NCBI GenBank assembly: GCA_030386875.1
Contig: CM059568.1
Location: forward strand, 30,622,120 to 30,686,119
DNA: 64,000 bases
From: Morinoia aosen
Taxonomy: Eukaryota; Arthropoda; Malacostraca; Amphipoda; Talitridae
Direction of reading: 5' to 3'
Part shown: positions 46,830 to 56,036 of the stretch, one piece after another
Position numbering within the stretch: the stretch's first letter is position 1
How the letters are laid out: each line of letters opens with the position of its first letter
The notes under the pieces: model-generated
Databases searched by the model: none
What the model saw: only the letters and a program-made list of their open reading frames with translations
Told to the model about the DNA's origin: nothing
Program-made: the position numbers and the translations under genes

Positions 46830-48749
46830 AGGCCAAACTACACGCACGCTTTTTTCACCGTCACCGATCATCATGAGCGGCATTAAGCCCCGCCCCAAAA
46901 GCAAGCCGTGAGCGTGAACGGTCACTGCCGAGCTTATACACGCGCGCTCTTCACCGTCACCGTTCATTGTAATTGACGCTCATAAGGGAAAATATCTAAC
47001 ATGCTTGATATGCCGGTGACGGTGATGAGGATCGGTGCCGCTCACGAAATTAGGGTCATTTTGGCTTGCAGTGGGTGGGGCTTAAGCCCATATGAGACGG
47101 TGGCATCGAGTGCGAACATTTGCGCGCCACATCGCTAGCTCCACCCATTTCCTCTCTTTTTGTAGCAACTCTGCTCTCTGTGGCGGTGTCCCAGCGTACA
47201 CGAGTGTCGAAACTCGTGATCGCTCTCTGCACGATACGGACGAACATGCATGGCAGTAGCTAGCCAGGCTTCGTATAAGAAGGATGTCTGCGATAAGTTG
47301 TCCTCTCCCTTCACCTCCGCCGCTGACTGACTGGTGCGGGCGGTCGACCACATTATTTATAGAAATTCTCAGAACACACCCATGTTTATGTAGAGAGATA
47401 AGTAGCGAGTATAGAGATAGATCTCTACGAAAAATAGCACTAAACAACATCTTTAAAGAAATGAAGCCAGAGATTGAATTAACTCCAGAGTAAATAAATA
47501 AATACACTTCAGTCGCAGTTCAGGCAGGAAAACAAAACTAAAAAGATTCCCAGAAATCAGGTACAGGAACTGATGAAATGGTATTCCCAAATTGCGATTC
47601 CCATTTCCAATAGTATTCCCATTCTTAGACGAAGGTGACATTCATTGCGCCTCTTATTCGTCATTGTATGAAATACTTCATTCTCAGCCCAATGTAGGTA
47701 ACAAGTTAGTTCTTCCACATGTATTATTACTTCTCTTGTTTTCTGCATAAAAATTACTATTATGATTTTTTTCGGAAGTTCGAAATCACAGTTACATTAT
47801 GCAGAAGTAAAAAATGACGGAAACTAGCATGTATACGCTATTTGTACTTTTTCAGGAGAGTAAGTGTTCTAGTGTAAATTTATACTGTACCGCTATGTAC
47901 AAATTTTCAATTCGTTTCTCTAATACTCATATTTATTATTGTTCAAAATACAACCAGTACAGTGTAAAAGTTTGTATGTCAGCCTGATGACTAAACCAAG
48001 CATTAAATAATCGAACTAAGTATACAAAATGGGGTGATAGTCATTTCTTCACTTACATCAGAGCTATTTTAATATACGATGAAGTATTATTTAAGATGGT
48101 ACCTGCTCTTAAAATTAGAGTTATCTGTACCAATGCACATGCTGCAATTGTGTGTACAAGTGCCTCAGTATTACCAGTATTGGATGTTTTTCATATTTAT
48201 TCCACCGTGCAAAAAAAACCTTCAATTGCAATCAAGCGTAGTTGCATTCACGGGCGCCACGCATTCCACACTAGTTGTTAATCATATATATATGACGTAG
48301 ATATTGAGCCATATTAATTTCATAATTCTTTTCTAAATGGTATATATATTTTGCTGGTATCAGAACCCCTAAAATAATATCAATGCATTTAATTAACCAT
48401 GTTTTAATTTTGAATTTCTGTGAATTAACCGTCGAAAATGAACATGACTTGAAAGACATGTATTGGTGAATAAAATAATGAAAACAAATCCAGCTTCCGA
48501 TTTCCGTGCGCCACTGCGCGCCGTGTCTGTGGCCGGCCAACACCGTCTCGTGTAATAACATTGCAGTGTGTTGGTGACGGCGGCCGCCATGACTTCGGAG
48601 AAGAGAGCGCATCTCTCGCACCCATGAGTGCCACTTCTTGCCACCGTCTCATACGGGCTTTAGCTGCATTGGGTCACATTTGGGTCACATTTGGGTGACG
48701 ACTCTCATAAGGATCGGTGACGGTGATGAGCGTTCGTGTATTCGGGCCT
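46830..48749. mobile_element. PIF/Harbinger-like element C, inside A next to B
   Basis: The ends are AGGCCAAACTACACGCACGC and GCGTTCGTGTATTCGGGCCT, with TTTTCACCGTCACCGATC and its inverse just inside. It is flanked by TAA (46827-46829 and 48750-48752). The inverted similarity extends inward (AGCCCATATGAGACGGTGGC near 47085 against 48635-48655). The left arm contains an extra copy of the CACCGTCACCG block (46934, and inverted at 47015), a local rearrangement. No transposase was recognised. Confidence 0.75.
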
Positions 48750-49069
48750 TAATAAGTGTTCTGTGGCACACGCTTCAGTATGCCAGTAGCAGTTAGGTGG
48801 AAAGCACGCAAAAGAATAGCGGCTCTAAACGTCGAGTTCGTACAGCTGATGGGATTCGCTATAGTTGCAATGAATAAGGAAAAAAAGAGGTGTAAAAGCT
48901 CGCTAAAATGGAGCTAAAGAATGGTTCCTAAAAAGTAGTGAATTAACAAATGTGAAATGGCTTGATGCAGTGCACAAGGAGAGAGAGAGGCAGAGTACAG
49001 TCGCGCACCAAACACGAAGACAGGCTTGACACTGACGTAGTGTCAAGGTTTGCGGCCGGTCGCTCCAAA

Positions 49070-49149
49070 AGTATCAAGCATAGCTGATCTGCCTCTTATC
49101 ACCCTGAAATGAGCGTACAAACGCACGAATCCAGCACCAGTTCGGATAT
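49070..49149 (+). repeat. 80-bp perfect direct repeat, copy 1 (inside element A)
   Basis: From AGTATCAAGCATAGCTGATC to CACCAGTTCGGATAT. It is identical, as far as I can read, to 49637-49716. It lies next to the right terminus of element A. Confidence 0.95.
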
Positions 49150-49636
49150 GTCTGCAGATATATTTGCGCGTGTGAGGGGGCCTTAAGATTTACCAGCGAT
49201 TCCCAATTTTTACAGCGTTTTTAAAGCAATTTAGATTCATTATGAGTATACGACGTCATATATATATACTGATACTCCAATCTATACTGATATTGAATAG
49301 AAAAGATACATTTTAAATTCATTTTTTTTGTTATGTGTCAAATACTAAACTGCAACATGTCTACTCAACTTACTACTAAATTCTATCCAATTTAATTACA
49401 TTAAATGAAACAAAGGCAACGCTATCTGTCCTTTTGTTTGAATTGCCCCGTTCAGGCCTCGTCTTGCTCGTTCACCTCCACCTCGTGGGTTTTCCTGAGT
49501 AAAGGAAGGTTGCCCTTCAAGAAGACGAGGGCTCGTAGTCTCGGCAGCCAGGGTCGCCCTCTTAAGCCCAAGGGACTTGTGGTCCCTTGGTGTTTGAACA
49601 ACGGACGCAGCGGAGCATCAACAGTAACAGCGGAGC

Positions 49637-49716
49637 AGTATCAAGCATAGCTGATCTGCCTCTTATCACCCTGAAATGAGCGTACAAACGCACGAATCCA
49701 GCACCAGTTCGGATAT
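49637..49716 (+). repeat. 80-bp perfect direct repeat, copy 2 (in the hAT right part)
   Basis: Same 80 bases as 49070-49149, but here followed by ATACTTCACCG and not by the element A terminus. It is outside element A, within the right arm of the hAT. Confidence 0.95.
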
Positions 49717-49833
49717 ATACTTCACCGTCATATATATATACTTCATGAGATAGAGGTACTCAACGCCCCCCTGTGCCTTGGTAACGCCCACAAGGGGGCG
49801 TTTCCGCCCACTTTGGGAATCACTGCTCTAGAG

Positions 49834-50284
49834 CGTAAGAGATGAAATGATAGTTTGCACTACACAAGCCCAACATGAACATTTTTGAATGTGAATAAGA
49901 AAGAAAACATGAATGTCCTACAGGGGTTGGAAACGAGAAAAAATCACATTATGTTCGAAATATGGTGCAGAATGTCTACAATTGATAAACATGCATAGGT
50001 ACCATGTTGATCTTGTTTGATGCTTGCACAAAAACGGAGAGGAAAGACATAAAATGTCTCCTGTGGCTGGTTTATTTAGGTTGAATAGACGTTATTAATT
50101 TATAAAAGCAATAAAGATGCAGAATTTTGTGGATTGAAAACATAACATTTTATATGTACAAGACAAATAAGCTTTGGATTGCTTTACAATAATTAAATGA
50201 AATGACGTGTTGTTTAGTGTTAGATGTTGGAGTGAAAAAAGGGCGGTATTTATAATTTACATGCTAGCTGCTAGTTGAATGCAC
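49834..50284. other. AT-rich spacer
   Basis: Nothing recognised beyond a resemblance of 50160-50230 to 39960-40060 (GCTTTACAATAAT, AATGA, GTGTT), consistent with CR1-like 3' flanks. Confidence 0.35.
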
Positions 50285-51125
50285 GCAGGTATATTTGAAC
50301 ATTTGCACACCCATATGCGTACATACACCCATATGCGTACCTACACCCTTATACGTACACACATTTACATGTAAGCACGTTTGCAAATCCCAGCGTATAG
50401 GCGATCAAATCATAATGATAATACCTACGCATACTTCAAAATTTTTGTGTAATGTGTTGAATTATAAAACAATGAGCAAGGGAAATTATTCAGCAATGAA
50501 AATACTGAGGAAATAAGATTCGTTAAAACTTATTCAGTATGTTCTGTAACTAAGAATTATTGTTGAGACGCAAGATGATGAGTTATTTTTGTTTTGAATT
50601 CTCTCAGTCTTTGAGGGATTTTAATACTCAGGGGAAGTTTGTTCCACAGTAAGGCGCCTGATATTGACAGAGCCTTCTGCCCTATGTGAGATAAACGATA
50701 GTCGACTTAGAAATTATTGTTTCTGTTCGACTTTTGGTTGGTTACAGTGGGTGGATGGAAACGCACTATCTCAGCATTGCTCTGAGGAAGGTATATATAA
50801 CGAGGAGAATACGTATTGGGTCCTCTGCATGAGAAGCCTTTCTTGAATAGGAGTCCAGCCGAGTTTAATAAGGAGAGGAGTTACGTTATCACTTCTTTTG
50901 AAATTACCGTTGTATACCAGCTTGGCTTCGAAATTCATGCTCTTTTGTAAATCCCTTTGAAGGTATTGAGGTAAGTCTCCCCATACTAGGCTGCAGTAGT
51001 CAATGCGCGATAACACCAAGGATTGAATGGCCAATAATCTGGATTTTTCTTTTAGTATACTTTTTAAGCGATGAAAAAACGTTAAAGTTCCGTAAATTTT
51101 GTTGCAAGTATCCTATTATGTTTTA
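50285..51125 (-). mobile_element. CR1/L2-like LINE 3' end, truncated copy
   Basis: It matches 63045-64000 on the same strand. The minus frame 51034-50771 gives AIQSLVLSRIDYCSLVWGDL and PQYLQRDLQKSMNF, the RT C-terminal region of CR1/L2-type LINEs. The frame is broken further down. The copy begins abruptly at about 51125, so it is strongly 5'-truncated. The 3' UTR ends in a CA/TA-rich stretch near 50300-50370. Confidence 0.8.
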
Positions 51126-51345
51126 TGTCTAGGATATTATTATTAGTAGAAATGGCGGATCACTGGTAGCCTATTCACAGAACATAGCAATCCCACACAT
51201 AGGCTTCACCATAAAACGAAATAGCAATAGCACCAAATAGGTTAGATCCAACATAGACATAGCAACATAGCAACCATCAATAGGCATCACTACATATCAA
51301 TAGTACATAGCAATAGCGCATAGCAATAGCATCAAAGAGAGTAAA
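51126..51345 (+). repeat. Degenerate CATAGCAATAG repeat
   Basis: Many irregular copies of words like CATAGCAATAGCA and ACATAGCAA occur between 51180 and 51340. No regular period is kept. It joins the 5'-truncated LINE end on its left. Confidence 0.6.
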
Positions 51346-51731
51346 TAGTTCACTCAGTTCTGTGTGGAGAATCCACACAAATAGGTTCAATGTTAAAACG
51401 ACAGCCGAAACGTTTAATCAAGGATGCAAGTAGCAATAAATTCAGATGGAACGAAACAATTTAAGGCAGAACATTATGATAAGCCTCCACGAACTAGGAA
51501 CAAGAATTAACAGATCTTAGGACTAATGCCGGCACAGCGTATAAGTTTAAAGAACGTCATTGACTGTAATTAACAACAACAAGGTTCAGGAAAGAAAGAA
51601 TCTAGGGTTAACCTAGATTAATTAAAGTAAGGCAATCCCTTTACCTTAAACAAATGAAAATGGCGACCCCTCGCATGGTAGAGTAACAGGCAGCTGCAGC
51701 ACCGCTTCAGCTACGAGGGAGCAAACTAAGC
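51346..51731. other. Unique DNA, left flank of the MITE
   Basis: No gene seen. 51655-51731 is GC-richer (AATGGCGACCCCTCGC, CAGCTGCAGCACC) and continues at 52294 beyond the MITE as one broken stretch. Confidence 0.35.
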
Positions 51732-52293
51732 CATGGAGCTAGGATATATGGAGGGAGCATAGCCGATTCCAATCGGGTTCAAATTAGCTGCAAAAGTTGG
51801 GAGGGGACATAGGCAAGGCCCCACACGTGAGCCAACCACAGACGCTTGGCTGCAGTGTGCTCCTCCTCGCCTCCTCTACAACTCGTTCATTTGCCAAAGC
51901 AAGATTAGTACCGCTCCACAAATCGAAGGATGAGGTGCGCGTGCAAGTCGCTCTCTAATTTGTTATATTCAAGGGCCTGTAATCTTTACAGTTTTCAACT
52001 CTTAATGTATCTTTGCTAGTAATTTTGATATTATTAAGTGTCCTCGAGTGAGGAAACACAATTTATTATCTGTCGGAGTCTTAGAATCCCAAATTAATGA
52101 TTACGATAAACTCAACCGCTGGAAGAGCAATCACCGAGCATGTGCGTACCCTAGCGTAGTTAGTAGGTAACTGACTTCCGTGCTGACGTCACACTTGCGA
52201 GACGGCTATTGGTTACCACAAACATAGGAGAAGTCTCAAAAACTGGTTCTCTTCACAGACGGCTATGCTCCCTCCATATATACTCCCTCCACG
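51732..52293 (-). mobile_element. 562-bp hAT-type MITE, copy 2
   Basis: Inverse orientation relative to 46080-46667, with ends CATGGAGCTAGGATATATGG and ATATATACTCCCTCCACG. A perfect 8-bp duplication AACTAAGC flanks it (51724-51731 and 52294-52301). Identity with copy 1 is high along the whole length (for example CTTGCGAGACGGCTATTGGT), with small indels. It is non-coding. Confidence 0.9.
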
Positions 52294-52301
52294 AACTAAG
52301 C

Positions 52302-54290
52302 AGCCTCCTGCGGCGATCCCAGTCGGCTTGCGTCGGGGCACTCGGGAGACACTGGCCATTTCGCCTAGCAGGCAAAAGTCACAGTCTACCCCACGGTCCC
52401 GAGAATCCTCCTAGTACTATGCAGCTCAGTAGGCCGATCAAAGGAGAGTGTAGACAGCACCGCACTACTGTAGTGACAGCCTCATCGAAGATCGTAGCGC
52501 AGAATAAAAACAGGTGTCCCGCATCGTTCCCGGTAGCGCTCGTGTCAAAAGCTTGCCTCTGCTCCCCTTCTATCATGATCACCTGTGCTGCATGCCAGAT
52601 ACCGCCAGATCTTGCGTACACCTGTGATGCATGCCAGATACCGCCATTCTACAGATCATTCTCTATCGAAACTACATCTTCATTTTGATAAGAATGCTAA
52701 AATATTGCAAATTGTACAATTAAATATTGCTGCCGTAATTTTCGTCACTATAACTTGTGAGAATATATTTAGTATTTCATTATTTTGCGGAAATATAAAT
52801 AATAGATATCTACTGACCGAGCTCTAGAGACACTGAACGAACTACTTGGAGAGTCGGTAGCTAAAACACACCTTTGAAGACTGTTGTTCGTTTTGTGTCA
52901 CAATAGTTCATCGTCAAAAAATGTGAACAATATTTACATTCAAAAAGCTGTCGTTGCTTAGTTATTACATAATTAAGTTAATAATGCAATGTTCTTATAT
53001 CTCCTGCCGATTTCAAAATTTTAGACTCAGCTTCAACCCCGTATGACCTCAGAATTTTAGAGTACTTGCATATCTTCAAGCGAAACCCTCATTTGAACAA
53101 TATTGACAGTTCGTACCTTTTGCAAATAGTGAATAGGTAGATTCCTCGTCAGTGCCAGCCTAATTTTATTTCATACTTATGTGTCATATGTATATTCTTT
53201 TTGTGCTTCTGTATTTTATTCTTTGTTATTGTCCGTCTCATACTTTGTATTTTCATACTTTCATGATATATTTATAGTATTTGCAATTCATTTTGTTTGG
53301 TCTTAAATTTCAGACATAATTCTTTTGTTTTTCGTATGAACTGATGATGGAGCTGGACTCCGAAACCTTTTCTTAGTAAAAATAATAAATTTTATCGGAA
53401 TTTCCTTCGTTTTAAGTTTCTGATAAGTTGCGATTAAAACAAACCATTGAAGTGTTCAGATATATTAAGTTAATATAATTACAATCTGCTGACTGATAAC
53501 TGTACGGAGATGATGCTAGTTTGTGCAGGATGTTTTACAAGAGGTACACAATTTCACAAGCAGAATAAGGCCAGATGAACAGTTCTTTTTCTATGAAATT
53601 TCCAGGACACTTTTGGGTTTTCGAAACATTAGCAGTTTCTTGTGTTAAAGTATGATATTGGATGATACAATTACTCGCTATATTTAGTTTGAATTTACGT
53701 TACAAACACTTCTAATGTACGAGAGTGTACAATGATGAAATTTCCTTTTAGTGATATTCGATTAAAAGGTTTAAGCAAAAACGGTTTGAATGAATGTGAG
53801 GAAGATCTCGTGGCCAAAATTTCAGAGGCTGCTGGTGAGATTTCTGAAATGCCAGACGGGTTTCCTAATATCCGTTTGTGGTTAACACTTTGTGTGTAGA
53901 ATGTATAAGGGAAGTAAGAGAACACAATACGGTAGTTATTGGTAGTTTTAATGAATTTTTGCACTAGGCTTGTTTTCATTTATATTTTTGGTTATGCACC
54001 TTTTCCTTTTAGTGGAAATGTCACCGCCTATCTTTAATGCAGCCTTTCCTCTTGAGATCCCAACCTTCCTCCTTGCCACGCTTGTCGGTTGGCCAACAAT
54101 TTTCCTACCCAGAGACCTCTTGTTAAAAATTGTGCTGCCAGCAGTGTGAAGAAAGGTTTATAGTTGAGATTTAGTTTTAATTTTTCCTAATCTCAATTTG
54201 AAACGCTGCAATCCCTTCCTAACCTCAAATGAATCAAACAAATCTAGAGTATTTTTAAACAGGTCTAACGTCGATTCCCGCTCAGATTAA
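52302..54290. other. Mostly unique DNA holding one arm of an inverted pair
   Basis: 52302-52570 is GC-rich without a convincing frame. A short direct repeat TGCATGCCAGATACCGCCA occurs at 52590 and 52628. From 52612 to 52820 the sequence matches 54300-54520 in inverse orientation. 53000-54290 holds nothing recognised except ATGATGGAGCTGGACTCCGA (53342), which resembles the arm of the foldback at 12140. Confidence 0.4.
52612..52820 (+). repeat. Inverted repeat arm 1
   Basis: Words such as CCATTCTACAGATCATTCTC and AATAATAGATATC match the reverse complement of 54300-54520 at roughly four bases in five. The two arms are 1.5 kb apart. No terminal repeat or duplication was found. Confidence 0.7.
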
Positions 54291-54299
54291 GTCTCTTTA

Positions 54300-54520
54300 G
54301 AAGTATCCTGCTGGGGAGAGTAAATGTACGCGTTAAGTTGATATCTATTATGTATGTTCCCGCAAAAGAATGAAATACCAATGAAATTCTCGCAACTTAT
54401 CATGACGAAAATCAAGACAGCAATATATAATTTCACAATTCTTATCCAAATAAACATGTAGTTTTGATAGAGAATGATCTGTAGAATGGCGATATCTGGC
54501 ATCCATCACAGGTACAGGGG
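54300..54520 (-). repeat. Inverted repeat arm 2
   Basis: Partner of 52612-52820. A GGT/GGTGG purine-rich microsatellite (54521-54550) follows at its right side. Confidence 0.7.
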
Positions 54521-54611
54521 TGGTGGTGGTGGTGGGTGGGATGGTGGAGGTGATAGAATGGAGGCAGCGGCTAGATTTTAAAAACATACTGCACGAGCTA
54601 GCATTATCTAT

Positions 54612-54970
54612 GGTCAATTTGAAGTTTAATGCAATCACAGAAAATAATAATTGCGATCCCAGGAATCACTAAAGGAACCCATATAAGAACGTATTACATG
54701 AATGACATTCTGCTCGCTGATGCGTTATTTTCGAATAATTGAACTATGAAGTTGGCCTTAGCGCCAAAGGAAGCGAACGCGTGAAACGGAATTTAATTAA
54801 TAACGGAAGCTATTACAAACGTGAAGAGGTTGGGTCGTGAGGGGGAGGCACAGTTCTTCTAGTGAAAATTATCAATAAAGCTTCTAACCCACCCATTAGG
54901 GTGACGACCGCAATCTCGTTTACATCGGCTCCAAGATGGCGACCACCATGGGCGCCGCCATCATGGAGCC
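54612..54970. mobile_element. Foldback family M, one arm plus centre
   Basis: It starts GGTCAATTTGAAG and follows the left arm of 13463-14140 through GAGGGGGAGGCACAGTTCTT to the central AAGATGGCGACCACCATGG, then stops after a few bases of the second arm (near 54970). It looks truncated on the right. Confidence 0.75.
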
Positions 54971-55197
54971 GACGCCCAATTTTTACGCCCACGTGGAGGG
55001 CAGGAAGCGAGGCTCTCGTGGCCCCTCAATAGTCGGCCGATTTTCTCTATAAGGCTCATATAGGGCGCCCCCTTATTCCTGAACTATTGCACCTAAAAAT
55101 TTGAAATTAGTTTCATTGTAAACATCAATTCATTCTCCAACTGTGAGCGTATAACAAAACTCTCATACTCTTCCTGGGGGTATGACAGAGAGCAAGG
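54971..55197. other. Spacer
   Basis: Nothing recognised. Confidence 0.35.
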
Positions 55198-55640
55198 TTC
55201 TGTAGTGTTCTCCCTCAGGCTGCTTTGCACTCCGGGCAGACTTGTGAATATCTATTGACTTGTGAATATCGATAGACTTGTGAAATATCTTTGCCCGAAG
55301 TGAGTGCCTGAGGTGCAAACGAACCCGACAGGATAAGGAAAACACAACTGGAATAAACGCCGTATTATTATGAAGATTGCCGACAATAATGGCACAAGGG
55401 AATATGACAGTCGAGCAGTACAGCAACCGATGACGTCTTGGCGGACCGACGGTTGTCGGGCAGACGCTGCGTAGCTGGAGGACGAGAGCAGACCGGTGGG
55501 GCTGCTGCTGGCAGAGCGTCCGACCAGGGAGTACCAGAGGCGCAAGCAGGGAACTGGTGCGTCTAGCAAGCAACAAGGCGTGGCGGCTGGCAGTCGAGGA
55601 GGCGGTGAAGGCCACGGGTGAGGTGCTGGCGGAGCGTCGA
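55198..55640 (+). repeat. Possible LTR-derived fossil
   Basis: It begins TGTAGTGTTCTCCCTCA and matches 35740-35850 for about 110 bases. Within it CTTGTGAATATC(T/G)AT is locally duplicated (55241, 55258). An AATAAA signal lies at 55353. The following 55400-55640 is GC-rich. No coding region; broken and of unclear age. Confidence 0.4.
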
Positions 55641-56036
55641 GACTTAGTGTGAATATCAGGGACGCTGCGAGTGTCCTGAGGCTCCGTTCGTTCGTTCGAT
55701 GCTTATAGAAAAGACGGAGATAGGGTTTGACGCAGAGTGTGTCGGGAAGAGAAGGGGTGAAACGGAAAAGGATAGATAGGAAGCTGATAGAGATGCGCTT
55801 TGCGCATATGATGCTAGTGTTAGGGGGTAATTTTTTGTAGGTAGTTTGAGGGTGGTAGAAGTTAATTACCCGTCAGGGTTTTGTATGGTTGGGTATTTAG
55901 TTAGTATGCATCTTTTATACCGGGCGTGGGTGGGTTGGCTTGCCGTAGGGGTTGAGTCTCTCTTCTAGCACAAAACATGTGCTTGAGTCGGTGCTGGTCA
56001 GTCGAGTCTGTCCGTCCGTCCGTCGTTAGAGTCGTG

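Larger units (their letters stand above)
44589..49183. mobile_element. PIF/Harbinger-like element A, inserted in the hAT
   Basis: The ends are AGGCCCCCTCACACG and CGTGTGAGGGGGCCT, a perfect 15-bp inverted repeat, flanked by TAA (44586-44588 and 49184-49186). TAA plus AGGCC...CACACG ends fit PIF/Harbinger. Near the ends a further inverted block, TGTCTGCAGA, lies at 44610 and 49150. Its own sequence is short: most of its length is the later insertions B and C. A second AGGCCCCTCACACGATG word at 44651 may be a fragment of a further family member. Confidence 0.8.
42696..49825 (-). mobile_element. hAT transposon split by a four-level nest
   Basis: The ends are CAGTGTTTCCCAAAC and, inverted, CAGTGATTCCCAAAG, with perfect 8-bp duplications CTCTAGAG at 42688-42695 and 49826-49833. 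Removing the insertion 44589-49183 leaves about 2.5 kb, a normal hAT size. The transposase gene runs on the minus strand. The left part (42696-44588) holds its middle and C-terminal regions. The right part (49187-49825) should hold the 5' end, but I recognise no N-terminal domain there. Confidence 0.9.

Noticed and set aside
52585-52827. Possible protein conserved between 52.6 and 54.5 kb
   Set aside because: The two frames look alike only because the DNA is an inverted repeat. Indels shift the frame between copies, so there is no sign of coding constraint.
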